DNA of 59,084 nt from Myxacorys chilensis ATA2-1-KO14 (GCA_019359275.1 JAHHHP010000031.1:1-59084), one strand, 5' to 3'. Positions 1 through 8,795 are shown, numbered from the stretch's first letter. A program made the numbers and translations. Notes: generated from the letters alone by a model not told the origin.

Positions 1-49
1 TCACCTGAGTCCCATCACAATCTGGGCAATGAACGGGTTCTAAAACCAT
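1..49 (-). CDS. IS1-family transposase InsA-like protein, N-terminal fragment
   Basis: The ATG at 49 (minus strand) opens the peptide MVLEPVHCPDCDGTQV before the window ends. A CPxC motif close to the N-terminus is what IS1 InsA-type proteins carry as half of a small zinc-binding DNA-recognition element. Only 16 residues are visible, so whether the element is intact cannot be judged. The call rests on the motif together with the IS1-like terminus upstream. Confidence 0.5.
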   Translation of the reverse strand, partial: MVLEPVHCPDCDGTQV

Positions 50-125
50 AAGTTGGAATAGGCTGAGGGGACTCCTCCATTCCAACAGATTCACCAGCCA
101 AAAACAACAGATCTATAGCATTACC
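1..125 (-). mobile_element. Terminal part of an IS1-family insertion sequence, cut by the window edge
   Basis: Read on the minus strand from 125, the DNA begins GGTAATGCTATAGATCT, which resembles the IS1 terminus (GGTGATGCTGCC...). About 75 bases further in is an ATG opening a zinc-finger-like peptide of InsA type. The spacing from terminus to first start codon fits IS1-family elements. The other end is outside the window, so neither the terminal inverted repeat nor the target duplication can be confirmed. The candidate outside flank begins at 126. Confidence 0.55.
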
Positions 126-475
126 GGCAGTCACGGCATCTGACGCTAAGTGCATCCAGACGAGACTCGGTTTCCAGAGGTAACAATGCCCGTGAGGAAT
201 GAAATTGGTCGAAAAAAAGGTGCTGAAGAGGTTAGGCATGCCAGTAGTCTGTCGAATTTATGTTAAAGGGGAACCGGAATCTGCAACTCCTGATAGGAGA
301 CCGCTTCCAAGAAGATTTATCTATGCTGCTCTAGTTAATAAATACCATAGCCCAGCCAGTGCGATCGATTGGGTAGCGATCGCGCGATCATGTTCAGACT
401 CTTGGGTAGAAAGACGCTCATTGGCTAGCTACGGCAGGAGTACTAAAGAGCGATCAGGTATAAATTCGGTATTGC
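126..475. other. Intergenic stretch beside the IS end; no convincing gene
   Basis: About 350 bases. A plus-strand open frame from 199 to 519 has no family resemblance, is rich in Arg and Ser, and overlaps the 3' end of the next gene, so I do not call it. Several GCGATCGC-type octamers lie at 360-390. No terminator or RNA gene was recognised. Confidence 0.5.
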
Positions 476-1561
476 TCAACGCAAAGCGGGCAAGAACGCT
501 ATTCCCAATCCAAAGCTGACACCGTTCATCAAGACGCTGATTAAACTAGCCTGAGCGAGCGAGAGATGATGCTGACTGAGGCGCAGCAGTAACCACGCTT
601 CGGTGACAATAGCAAACACTTCAGAAGCGGGCAGAGTGAGCCAACTCGGAATTCCCGCACTCGATGGAAACGATTCGCCATAGCTGACCCAAAAGGCAAT
701 CACTCCTGCCATCGCGATGACAAGCGGTGATGAGATCAGCCAAATCGTAAAGATTCTGATCAGCGTTTTGGGGTTAATGGTCTTTAACCGGATCAGGGCA
801 ACGCTAAATGCGATCGCAATGATCAGACTCGTTGCTCCAAAGACGCGAGTGGCTAAATATTGAAACGGTTGGAGCGATGGAAAGAAAAACCATACCACCG
901 GAAAAGTGAAGAGATTGACCAGCGCCACGGCGGTCAGCATCCGAGTGGTGAATTCTCTGGTACATTTCCTCCAGCCAAAGAAGACAGCCGCGATTGGCGT
1001 TGCCAAGCTCCAAAGGATCGCTAATTCGCTGATTTCTGTGATTGCTAACGCTCTGCCAAACACTTCCCATCGGCTCGGCTTCATCGCTTGCCGATCGGGG
1101 AGCACAACCAGCTCTTCGTCGAGGGTTTTAACCAGGAGATGACGGTCGGCATAACCTGCGATCGGGCTGCGGAAATCGGTGATGAAGGCTTGGCTCGATC
1201 GCGCCCGATTCTGAAACTGGCCTACCAGCTTAAGATAGGGCGCTAAGGGTGGGTCACTGAGCGATACTCCTTTGTACAAACAGGTATGTTCTGCACATTC
1301 AAATCGATGCGGGGCTTTGAGAACGGGTTGAGTGGTGAGACAACTCGATCGAGAACAGGTTCCGTGTTGCATCAAGAGCGTTGGTTTTTCGCATAGCGCC
1401 GTTTGACACCCCACAAATTGCATTCCTTCCACCTCAGCGCGATCTAAAAAGGTGAACCAAATGTAGGGCGGGGGAGCAGGCGCATTCGCCAAGGCCGTGC
1501 AGGGAAGCAGAAAGACAACCGAAAGAATTAGAATGAACTTAAAGAAATACCTGCACTTCAT
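476..1561 (-). CDS. Exported or membrane protein with cysteine-rich N-terminal domain and about five membrane helices
   Basis: A 361-residue protein of unknown function. Residues 5-25 form a signal peptide ending ALANA. The next ~130 residues, predicted extracytoplasmic, contain six cysteines in a spacing that suggests disulfides (near residues 53, 58, 69, 74, 89 and 94). From about residue 175 on there are several hydrophobic segments consistent with five or so membrane helices. I do not recognise a named family. The start is the ATG directly before MKCRYFF. It stands alone, divergent from the sirohydrochlorin chelatase gene. A role as a membrane sensor or transport helper would be a guess. 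Confidence 0.7.
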   Translation of the reverse strand: MKCRYFFKFILILSVVFLLPCTALANAPAPPPYIWFTFLDRAEVEGMQFVGCQTALCEKPTLLMQHGTCSRSSCLTTQPVLKAPHRFECAEHTCLYKGVSLSDPPLAPYLKLVGQFQNRARSSQAFITDFRSPIAGYADRHLLVKTLDEELVVLPDRQAMKPSRWEVFGRALAITEISELAILWSLATPIAAVFFGWRKCTREFTTRMLTAVALVNLFTFPVVWFFFPSLQPFQYLATRVFGATSLIIAIAFSVALIRLKTINPKTLIRIFTIWLISSPLVIAMAGVIAFWVSYGESFPSSAGIPSWLTLPASEVFAIVTEAWLLLRLSQHHLSLAQASLISVLMNGVSFGLGIAFLPALR

Positions 1562-1600
1562 CGATCAGTCCATGAAGAATAAAATGGCGTAGAAATCGTT

Positions 1601-1635
1601 GCGATTAGCGTAAGGCGCAACTCCAAAGGAATCGC
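1601..1635. repeat. Dispersed palindromic repeat, copy 1
   Basis: This ~35-bp element begins GCGATT and ends AATCGC, with the core GGCGCAACTCCAAAGGAA. Almost the same sequence is found at 55114-55149. The inverted ends suggest a small hairpin-forming dispersed repeat of the sort common between cyanobacterial genes. Confidence 0.6.
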
Positions 1636-1720
1636 AAGATAAATATCTAGCTAAATACCGATCAGTTTTAGCATGAGCCGTTTAGAATTTACATAGCGTT
1701 ACACGTTAGCGGGTTGAGCT

Positions 1721-2449
1721 ATGTCAGTTCCTTCAGAGTTGCGCCCTGCGCCAATTGCCTATCTGTTAGTAACTCATGGTAGCCGCGACGTGCGCCCTCA
1801 GCTAGCGATCGCTCGGCTCGCTCACCGAATTGGTCAGAAGTCTCGCGCCCTGATTGGCACAGCCGCTTTGGAATGCGCTCCCTCACCGCTTCACAAACAA
1901 ATTCAAAACTTTAGTCAACAGGCATCCGAGCAGGGCATCTCAGAAATTCAAATTGTGCCGCTCTTCTTGCTTCCTGGCGTACATGTGATGGAAGACATTC
2001 CTCAAGAAGTTGAGAAAGCTCGACCCTTGGCAACGGCTAAACTGACGCTGATCTCCCATCTTGGCAGTCACTCTGGGTTAAAACCCCTAGTTTCGCGTCG
2101 ATCGTCAGGAGCAGAGGCTCAAATCTTGCTCTCTCATGGCAGTCGTCGTGCGGAAGGCAACCTTCCGGTCGAAGCGTTAGCGCATCAATTGGGAATGCTG
2201 CCCGCGTATTGGTCTGTCGCGCCAAGCTTAGCCCTGCGGGTGCAAGAGTTAACAAGACAAGGATTTCAGACAATTGAAATTGTGCCGTATTTTCTGTTTT
2301 CGGGCGGTATTACTGATGCGATCGCGCAGTCGGTCAACCAACTGTCTCAGCAGTTGCCAACGGTCGAGCTTCGCCTCGCAGATCCCTTAGATGAAAGCGA
2401 CGAATTAGCCGATGTCGTGATGAATTTGATGATGTGCGTTCCACTCTGA
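1721..2449 (+). CDS. sirB: Sirohydrochlorin chelatase (CbiX/SirB type, two-domain)
   Basis: Inserts Fe2+ (siroheme) or Co2+ (cobalamin) into sirohydrochlorin. The 242-residue protein is a tandem duplication of the CbiX fold. The first half has THGSRD at 18-23 with His19 and a second His at about 88 in LPGVHVMED, the expected metal-binding pair. The second half keeps SHGSR at 138-142, but the position matching His88 reads SGGIT, so only the N-terminal half should be catalytic; this is normal for long-form enzymes. It lies upstream of cobA on the same strand, the preceding pathway step, with a 146-bp gap. Fe versus Co specificity cannot be read from sequence. Confidence 0.88.
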   Translation: MSVPSELRPAPIAYLLVTHGSRDVRPQLAIARLAHRIGQKSRALIGTAALECAPSPLHKQIQNFSQQASEQGISEIQIVPLFLLPGVHVMEDIPQEVEKARPLATAKLTLISHLGSHSGLKPLVSRRSSGAEAQILLSHGSRRAEGNLPVEALAHQLGMLPAYWSVAPSLALRVQELTRQGFQTIEIVPYFLFSGGITDAIAQSVNQLSQQLPTVELRLADPLDESDELADVVMNLMMCVPL

Positions 2450-2595
2450 TTTGAGTCCTGATGATTTGAGTTTTGGTGAACGCTAAACCGGACAAGAACG
2501 CACTTTTCACTTTGATAATCGGTATTTGAGACTGCATTTTTTAATCAATTGATTGTTTAGGCTAAGCACAAGGCTACATTCTCATATTTGCCTGC

Positions 2596-3411
2596 ATGAA
2601 CACCGCTGACGCTAGACTAATGACCTTAGATTCTTGTATTGGAAAGGTTTACCTCGTGGGGGCGGGACCAGGTGATCCTGGCTTATTTACCCTCAAAGGA
2701 AAAGCTTTGTTAGAGTGTGCGGATGTGGTAGTGTACGACGCGCTAGTGAGTGCGCCAATTTTGGCCATGATCAATCCAACTGCTGAGCGGATTGATGCTG
2801 GAAAACGACGTGGACGCCACTCGATGGCGCAAGACGAAATTAACCAAGTTTTGATTGATAAGGCGCAAACTGCCGCGATCGTGGTTCGGCTTAAAGGTGG
2901 TGATCCGTTTATCTTTGGGCGGGGCGGCGAGGAGATGCAGGATCTCATCAGCGCTGGGGTTCCAGTCGAAGTTGTTCCGGGAATTACGTCTGGAATTGCG
3001 GCTCCTGCTTATGCTGGAATTCCGCTGACTCATCGGGCGTATAGTTCGTCGGTGACATTTGTGACGGGTCACGAAGAAGCCGGAAAATATCGTCCAGCGG
3101 TAAATTGGAGTGCGATCGCGCGTGGATCTGAAACGATTGTGATCTACATGGGCATTCACAACTTGCCTTACATCATCGAACAATTGGAGAGCGCAGGATT
3201 GGGGTTAGACACACCGATCGCGCTCGTGCGCTGGGGCACTCGTCCTGAACAGGAACAGTTGATTGGCACGTTGGCGACGATTGTTGAGCAAATGGAAGCG
3301 GCAGAGTTCGCGGCTCCTGCAATCGCGGTAATCGGCAATGTGGTCAATCTCCACGAAATCTTGTCAACTAGTCGCCCGAAATTTTTAGCAGCAAATGTCT
3401 TGAATTGTTGA
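2596..3411 (+). CDS. cobA: Uroporphyrinogen-III C-methyltransferase
   Basis: SAM-dependent methylation of uroporphyrinogen III at C2 and C7 to precorrin-2, feeding siroheme and cobalamin synthesis. The 271-residue protein has the SUMT signature VGAGPGDPG at 21-29 and the second motif VVRLKGGDPFIFGRGGEE at about 98-115, then GIPLTHR in the substrate region. It is a stand-alone enzyme without the CysG dehydrogenase/ferrochelatase half, which fits a separate chelatase gene upstream. Methionine 9 is an alternative start, but residues 1-12 lie outside the conserved domain and do not decide between them. Confidence 0.93.
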   Translation: MNTADARLMTLDSCIGKVYLVGAGPGDPGLFTLKGKALLECADVVVYDALVSAPILAMINPTAERIDAGKRRGRHSMAQDEINQVLIDKAQTAAIVVRLKGGDPFIFGRGGEEMQDLISAGVPVEVVPGITSGIAAPAYAGIPLTHRAYSSSVTFVTGHEEAGKYRPAVNWSAIARGSETIVIYMGIHNLPYIIEQLESAGLGLDTPIALVRWGTRPEQEQLIGTLATIVEQMEAAEFAAPAIAVIGNVVNLHEILSTSRPKFLAANVLNC

Positions 3412-3733
3412 TATCTTGCGTTCTCGAATCTTCCGGATGGCTAGATCTTTGGGCTTTCTTCTCGCCTCAACCCTTAGGAGAAGCCCAAATGAATCTTTGA
3501 GCCAGAGATGTTTGCGCCTTAGCATCATTTCAGATGCATCGCTTAGCTGAATCTGATTAGCTTGATTTTGAGATTCTGGAATATTGATGCAGAAACTTGT
3601 AGTGATACACAAGATCGTCTCTCCACAATGGCTGCGATATCACTACTGCGATCTTAAAGAACTTGATCGATAGGGCTGCACTACCCGTTTTCTACGTATT
3701 GAAAATTCTGAAATATATATTAGGAGGGGACAT
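3412..3733. other. Intergenic region between cobA and the L,D-transpeptidase gene
   Basis: About 320 bases. A 75-codon minus-strand frame is present, but it has no recognisable motif and overlaps the cobA end. The last bases carry a strong ribosome binding site (AGGAGGGG at 3722-3729) for the next gene. Nothing else was recognised. Confidence 0.5.
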
Positions 3734-4261
3734 ATGGCAGTCCTCACAACGTTTTTGCGCCCTGCTCGGCTGTTTAGAGCTTGGCGGAACCGATCGCTCT
3801 TAATGACTTTAGTGCTGAGTTTTACGATTTTAGAACCTACGATCGCTCCAAGCTCTGCCCTGTCCGCGAATTCGACTACAAGTAATATTGCGGCGTTAAA
3901 ACAATCAAATCAGCGTTGGATTGAAATTCGGCTCTCTACTCAGCGGCTCATAGCTTGGGAAGGGAAGACAATGGTTCATGCGGTAATTGTCTCTACGGGG
4001 AAAGCAGCGACTTCGACGCCTGTAGGTAGTTTCGAGATTCAATCGAAACATCGAATTGCTCGAATGCAGGGCGATGACTATGACATTCCAGATGTGCCCT
4101 ACACCATGTATTACTCAGGAGGCTACGCGATTCACGGGGCTTACTGGCATCGCAGTTTTGGTACTCCTGTCAGTCATGGTTGTGTGAATGTTGCTCCAGA
4201 TCATGCACAGTGGTTATTCAATTGGGCAAAGATTGGAACCTCAGTTGTTGTACGTCAGTGA
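3734..4261 (+). CDS. L,D-transpeptidase (YkuD domain), exported
   Basis: Predicted periplasmic enzyme forming 3-3 peptidoglycan cross-links or attaching proteins to peptidoglycan. The 175-residue protein has a basic N-terminus and hydrophobic helix at about 21-42, then a YkuD domain at about 60-175. Catalytic motifs are intact: His134 in AIHGAYWH, then SHGC with His148 and Cys150. The start is backed by an AGGAGGGG Shine-Dalgarno five bases upstream. No LysM or other wall-binding domain is present, so it is a minimal catalytic form. No operon partner is evident. Confidence 0.9.
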   Translation: MAVLTTFLRPARLFRAWRNRSLLMTLVLSFTILEPTIAPSSALSANSTTSNIAALKQSNQRWIEIRLSTQRLIAWEGKTMVHAVIVSTGKAATSTPVGSFEIQSKHRIARMQGDDYDIPDVPYTMYYSGGYAIHGAYWHRSFGTPVSHGCVNVAPDHAQWLFNWAKIGTSVVVRQ

Positions 4262-4515
4262 CGACTCTAAGTCATCTGATGTCGAACTCAGTTCCGCTGC
4301 CCTCGATACGACTCGTCGCACACCGCGTGAAAGAACCCGAATATTAGCGATCGCACCTCGCGACGGCGTGACCAAAATGATTCACATGTTGTATTGGCTC
4401 GGATTTGCAGAGGGAGGATTTGTTAACTATGAGGGCGGTTTTTTTCGACTTTAACGAAATCGCCCTGTCGTTATGATGAAAACAGTCTGACGTGCTAAAC
4501 GCTCGGAGAAACCTT

Positions 4516-5250
4516 ATGACTCCTCAATCAAATCTCATCACTGATGCCGAGTCCGATCAAGACGTTGAAGACATTCCGCCTCTGCCGCCGTGCGATCTCT
4601 ATAGCGATGAACCCGAAATGGAATCCGACTTGCATCTTCGGCAAATGGTCTTGCTGATTAGCTGCCTAGAGTGGTTATGGCGCGATCGCACTGATTACTT
4701 TGTCGGGGGAAACCTCACCGTTTATTACAGTCAGAAGCGAATTAAAACTCGCGACTTTCGAGGACCTGATTTCTTTGTCGTGCAAGGCATTGAGCCGCGA
4801 TCGCGTAAAAGTTGGACGGTTTGGGAAGAAGACGGCAGATACCCAGATGTGATTGTCGAGATTCTGTCAGAATCAACCGCAGAAGTTGATCGAACGACCA
4901 AGAAGAAGTTGTATCAAAATACCTTCCGAACGCTTGAGTATTTCTGGTTTGATCCAGAAACGTTTGAATTTGCAGGGTTTTCTCTCAACCGGAGTGGTTA
5001 TCAACCGATTCAGCCAAGTTCTCAAGGTCAATTGTGGAGTGAGCAACTGCAACTCTTTCTGGGAGTACATCAAGGTAAGCTTCGGTTTTTCGCGCCGACA
5101 GGTGAGTTAGTTCCAACTCCCGAAGAAGCCGCTTTATCTGAGCAGCAACAGCGCTTAGCCGCAGAGCGACGTGCCGAGCAAGAAGCTCAACGGGCGGAGC
5201 GACTCGCCGCGAAACTTCGAGGGTTGAATATTGATCCAGAAAATGTTTAA
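4516..5250 (+). CDS. Uma2 family (DUF820) endonuclease-fold protein with charged coiled tail
   Basis: A 244-residue member of the PD-(D/E)xK-like Uma2 family, greatly expanded in cyanobacteria and of unproven role. The core is seen in FRGPDFFVVQGI, then YPDVIVEILSES and the KKKLYQN segment, giving the acidic-acidic-Lys pattern. A C-terminal stretch rich in Glu, Gln, Arg and Ala (from about 205) is probably a coiled coil. I chose the ATG at 4516 because GGAGA lies about eight bases before it; an in-frame GTG at 4492 has no such signal. A second, unrelated-looking Uma2 gene lies at 20940. Confidence 0.85.
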   Translation: MTPQSNLITDAESDQDVEDIPPLPPCDLYSDEPEMESDLHLRQMVLLISCLEWLWRDRTDYFVGGNLTVYYSQKRIKTRDFRGPDFFVVQGIEPRSRKSWTVWEEDGRYPDVIVEILSESTAEVDRTTKKKLYQNTFRTLEYFWFDPETFEFAGFSLNRSGYQPIQPSSQGQLWSEQLQLFLGVHQGKLRFFAPTGELVPTPEEAALSEQQQRLAAERRAEQEAQRAERLAAKLRGLNIDPENV

Positions 5251-5381
5251 ACCGCAAAGCTGTTTCCACCCTTGTTGCAGGAAGTCTCAGGAACCAGAAC
5301 GCCTAACTTTAGAACCTGACTTCAGAATGAGTCTTCATCCGTTGCATTCACTATCAATATCTGCTGCATCGTCACAGGAAT

Positions 5382-6674
5382 TCATTTCAAAATTTGCTTG
5401 ATGGACTGCAAAGCGGCGTCCTCGGTTTCTCTCAAAAGCTTTAGCGTAATGGTTTTATCGTTGGGACTATGATAGTTCGGTTCATAGCCTCGATTGAAGA
5501 ACAGCACCGGAACATTCTGTGACTTAAAGGAAGCATGGTCGCTGCTGCCAAGACGGAGGGCAGGATTCTTCATCATCGTCTCATCGACTTTGGTAAATGA
5601 TTTCAACGATAACGATCCGTCCATTTGTAGGGTTGGATTCACAGCAACCATATCAAAGTTGAGCATTCCTTTCAGGTTTGAGAGAAACTGAGGAGTCGCT
5701 CGATTGACAAAGGCCTGCGATCCTTGCAGTCCGTCTTCTTCCCCATCAAAGGCGATAAACCAGATTTGGCGTGAGAGCGACGATTGGCTATGTCCAAAGG
5801 ATGGCGAAAGTTGGCGCGCGATCGCTAACACAACTGCCGTTCCTGAAGCGTTATCATTCGCTCCTGGTGAGCCGGGAACCGAGTCATAGTGTGCGCCTAA
5901 AATCAATTTGGGTTGTGTGACGCCAGGTAAATGAGCAATGACGTTCCGCGCCACGGCATCTTTCTGAGTATTGACGGTTAAGGTCGCGCTCTGGGCTGCG
6001 GTTCGAGCGCGTTCTATCAGCGGATCTCCTGCGGCTCCAGACAGTCCTAACACCGGAATGGCGGGTTCGCTCGTCAGTGTGCCGTGCACGTTCTTGAGTT
6101 CATTATTGACGATCACGATTGCGATCGCGCCTGCGTCCGCCGCATGTTTGACTTTCTCAGAAAACGTCATGCCGCCGCGACGGGCAATTGCGATCGCGCC
6201 TTTGACCGGAACGCTAGCAAAATCATTCGGCTGTCCATTGTTTGGAATAGCAACCAATCGCCCACTGATTTGGCCTGCAATCGAGCCGTTGTAGGCCCAT
6301 CCTTCTAGAGCCTGACCGCCAATCTCTAAACTTGAGCCTAGATCCCTAAATTTAGGATACGTGAACGTCTGAATGTCCGTTTCATACCCTGCTTTGTGAT
6401 ACTGGTCGATCAGATATTGACTCGCCTTCTCAGTTGCCAACGTTCCTGCTACTCGCGCACCTAAACTCACTAGGGCTTGCACATCGGTCAATGGATCGAT
6501 CGGATCGGGAGGCGTTGCTTGAGCGTTGGATGCGGTTCCTTTGAAGTTGTGCCCGGCGCTAATCACAATTGCCCCTGCAATTAAAATCGATAATCCTAAA
6601 GCGAAGTAACGTTTCAAGAGCTTCTTGAGGCTTAACGCTCGACTCATATCCTGCCCGACTCCCAGTTTGTTCAT
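5382..6674 (-). CDS. M28 family metallopeptidase with PA domain, membrane-anchored or exported
   Basis: A 430-residue zinc aminopeptidase-like protein. A hydrophobic segment at about 28-45 is a signal peptide or N-terminal anchor. Residues ~120-245 form a protease-associated domain, including GAIAIARRGGMTFSEK. The M28 catalytic domain follows, with all expected di-zinc ligands: AHYDS (His, Asp), GANDNASG (Asp), FDGEEDG (Glu pair), FDMVAV (Asp) and SSDHASF (His). It probably trims peptides outside the cytoplasm. The gene is monocistronic and divergent from the ferredoxin gene. Confidence 0.88.
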   Translation of the reverse strand: MNKLGVGQDMSRALSLKKLLKRYFALGLSILIAGAIVISAGHNFKGTASNAQATPPDPIDPLTDVQALVSLGARVAGTLATEKASQYLIDQYHKAGYETDIQTFTYPKFRDLGSSLEIGGQALEGWAYNGSIAGQISGRLVAIPNNGQPNDFASVPVKGAIAIARRGGMTFSEKVKHAADAGAIAIVIVNNELKNVHGTLTSEPAIPVLGLSGAAGDPLIERARTAAQSATLTVNTQKDAVARNVIAHLPGVTQPKLILGAHYDSVPGSPGANDNASGTAVVLAIARQLSPSFGHSQSSLSRQIWFIAFDGEEDGLQGSQAFVNRATPQFLSNLKGMLNFDMVAVNPTLQMDGSLSLKSFTKVDETMMKNPALRLGSSDHASFKSQNVPVLFFNRGYEPNYHSPNDKTITLKLLRETEDAALQSIKQILK

Positions 6675-6783
6675 CTCACTGTAGCGGGATCAACAGCAGA
6701 TCTCTAGTTAAACAACCGCTAAGGCTTCCTTTTAGCTATTCCTTTTCGATAGTTTAAAGATGCTGTGATCTCACTTCCTCCAA

Positions 6784-6930
6784 TAGAGTTTCCAGATACA
6801 ACACTTAGGTTCGTAATTTCTTCAACGAAGTTCCCGCTTGCAGTAATGGAGTTCTCCGATACAACACTTGAGTTCGCCATTCCTTCAATAGAGTTTCCGC
6901 GTGCAGCAATAGAGTTCGATGAGCGATCGA
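6784..6930 (+). repeat. 21-bp tandem repeat ahead of the ferredoxin gene
   Basis: Seven consecutive 21-bp units start at 6784, 6805, 6826, 6847, 6868, 6889 and 6910, most built on (T/C)(A/G)GAGTTC. Every third unit matches better, giving a 63-bp higher order (6784 against 6847 against 6910). Read in the ferredoxin frame they would encode seven-residue units with a recurring (E/K/R)F pair. The DNA may be an untranslated leader or an N-terminal extension opened by a GTG at 6765. Confidence 0.75.
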
Positions 6931-7010
6931 CACTCCTGCAAGATCAACGAAACATCTTCTCAAGTCGTCCTACAATGAGTCTTGGGAATACACGCGCAGT
7001 ACTGTTTAAG

Positions 7011-7331
7011 ATGACGAATACTTACACCGTCGAGATTTTACATAAGGGGCAAACCCACACGATTGAAGTTCCAGACGATCGCACCATTTTAGAGGTTGCC
7101 AACGAAGATCACGGCTTGAATTTGCCGAGTTCTTGTACAGCAGGCGTCTGCACGACCTGTGCCGCACTGCTTTTAGAAGGAACAGTCGATCAATCTGATG
7201 GGATGGGCGTCAGCGCGGATTTGCAGGAGAAAGGATATGCGTTGCTTTGTGTAGCGTATCCGCGATCGCCGATCAAACTCGAAACGAATCAAGAAGACAC
7301 CGTGTATCAACTCCAGTTTGGACAGGGTTAA
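7011..7331 (+). CDS. 2Fe-2S ferredoxin, plant/cyanobacterial type
   Basis: A 106-residue soluble electron carrier. The cluster ligands are Cys42, Cys47 and Cys50 in SCTAGVCTTC and Cys80 in ALLCVAYP, the normal C-x4-C-x2-C...C pattern. The loop SCTAGVC differs from the SCRAGACS loop of photosynthetic PetF, suggesting a specialised partner. The start at 7011 (MTNTYTVEIL) matches normal ferredoxin length; the frame stays open back to a GTG at 6765 through the 21-bp repeats. It is followed closely by a 56-residue gene and a DUF3326 gene, so it is probably co-transcribed with them. Confidence 0.9.
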   Translation: MTNTYTVEILHKGQTHTIEVPDDRTILEVANEDHGLNLPSSCTAGVCTTCAALLLEGTVDQSDGMGVSADLQEKGYALLCVAYPRSPIKLETNQEDTVYQLQFGQG

Positions 7332-7348
7332 CCGGGATTGCACTGTCC

Positions 7349-7519
7349 ATGACAACTCACTTGATCACCGCAGAAATTGATCTTAAAACTGTTGCAACTG
7401 ACTTAAACAGAGCGATCGAATCAGAGTTGCGAATATACGGAGAGCCGTTACGATGGGCAATCACAGACGTTGATGCAGATCAAATTGCCAAAGTTGAAGC
7501 GGTTGTAACTCGTGACTAA
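7349..7519 (+). CDS. Small conserved-looking protein between ferredoxin and DUF3326
   Basis: A 56-residue acidic protein starting MTTHLITAEIDL, with probable helix-strand-helix content and no cysteines. It begins 17 bp after the ferredoxin stop and overlaps the next gene by 8 bp (7512-7519), so translational coupling is likely. I do not recognise a characterised family. The tight packing suggests it works with the ferredoxin or the DUF3326 protein. I preferred this ATG over an earlier in-frame start at 7247 that would overlap the ferredoxin gene. Confidence 0.7.
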   Translation: MTTHLITAEIDLKTVATDLNRAIESELRIYGEPLRWAITDVDADQIAKVEAVVTRD

Positions 7520-8621
7520 TCCCTATACTGTTGCTCTGATCGTTCCTACTGGCATTGGCGCGTCCATTGGTGGATATGCGGGCGATGCTTTACCGCTTGC
7601 AAAAGCGATCGCGTCAACGTGCGATCGCCTGATTACTCATCCAAACGTACTCAACGGCGCACAGCTTTACTGGAACCTACCCAACGCCGTCTATGTAGAA
7701 GGGTTTGGACTCGATCAGGTCGCGGCGGGACGCTGGGGCTTACGTCCGGTTCGTCAAAATCGAATTGGCATCGTGTTCGATCAAGGAATTGAGCCTGACT
7801 TGAGAGTGCGCCATCTACAAGTTGCAGACGCGGCGAGAGCAACATTAGGGTTAACCCTGACCGACTATGTAGTGAGCGATCAGCCGCTCAATGTTGAGCT
7901 TAGAACCGCCATATCCGGGGCAACCTGGGGAACGATTCAGCATCCCGATAGTTTGCTGCGAGCGGCAGATCAGTTAATCCATCATGCGGGAGCAGACGCG
8001 ATCGCAGTTGTGGCACGGTTTCCAGATGATACGAGCAGCGACGCTTTGCAAGATTATCGTCATGGTCAAGGCGTCGATCCGTTAGCTGGGGCCGAAGCCG
8101 TGATCAGCCATCTCATTGTGCGAACCTTTCACGTCCCCTGCGCTCATGCACCTGCCCTTTCACCGTTGCCGCTCGACCCCCATTTGTCACCCAAGTCAGC
8201 CGCTGAAGAATTAGGCTATACCTTCTTGCCGTGTGTTTTAGTCGGCTTGAGCCGTGCGCCTCAGTTTGTGACGGGCAATCCTGATCGTCACGATATTTGG
8301 GCAAATGAAATCGATGCGATCGTGGTTCCAGAATCAGCCTGTGGCGGCAGTGCCGTGATCAGCCTCAATGGATCTAACACTCGAATCATTGCTGTGCGAG
8401 AGAATCTGACAAAAATGCAGGTTCCGCCCGAAGCTCTCGGCATCAATGCCACAATTGTGAATTCTTATTTAGAAGCGATCGGCGTGATGATGTGCGATCG
8501 CGCGGGCGTCAATCCATCTGCGATCGCCTCTACGATCTCGCCTTTGGCTGCTCTCACCACAGAAGGGGCAAACTTCAAAGAAAATGCTTCACAAGCTCTC
8601 AGCAATCGCATCAAAAACTGA
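7512..8621 (+). CDS. DUF3326 domain protein
   Basis: A 369-residue protein of the DUF3326 family, found in cyanobacteria and plastid-bearing lineages; its biochemical function is not established. Visible features are the N-terminal IVPTGIGASIGGYAGDALP, a Gly-rich ligand-binding-like loop, LITHPNVLNGAQLYW, and a later VPESACGGSAVI segment. The start is a GTG at 7512 inside the end of the preceding small gene. Position after ferredoxin suggests a redox or Fe-S-dependent step, but that is inference from context only. Confidence 0.85.
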   Translation: MTNPYTVALIVPTGIGASIGGYAGDALPLAKAIASTCDRLITHPNVLNGAQLYWNLPNAVYVEGFGLDQVAAGRWGLRPVRQNRIGIVFDQGIEPDLRVRHLQVADAARATLGLTLTDYVVSDQPLNVELRTAISGATWGTIQHPDSLLRAADQLIHHAGADAIAVVARFPDDTSSDALQDYRHGQGVDPLAGAEAVISHLIVRTFHVPCAHAPALSPLPLDPHLSPKSAAEELGYTFLPCVLVGLSRAPQFVTGNPDRHDIWANEIDAIVVPESACGGSAVISLNGSNTRIIAVRENLTKMQVPPEALGINATIVNSYLEAIGVMMCDRAGVNPSAIASTISPLAALTTEGANFKENASQALSNRIKN

Positions 8622-8795
8622 GTGCAGCAATCAAAGCGTGGGCAATGTCAGAGCGATCGCCAAACCTAGAGTGATAAAAGAGAGTTGTGCCGCCTCAGCT
8701 ATCTGTTGGGATAGTACTTGAGTCTGTCAAGGTGGATGGTTGATGTCAATGACACCGATCGTTTTCTAAAAAGCGACTAGCTAACTCGTTATATA

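Noticed and set aside
199..519. 106-codon plus-strand open frame near the left end
   Set aside because: No family-like motif, skewed composition, overlaps the 3' end of the opposite membrane protein gene.
4188..4454. 88-codon frame overlapping the L,D-transpeptidase gene
   Set aside because: Starts inside the transpeptidase gene in another frame; the tail is Arg/Ser-rich with no motif.
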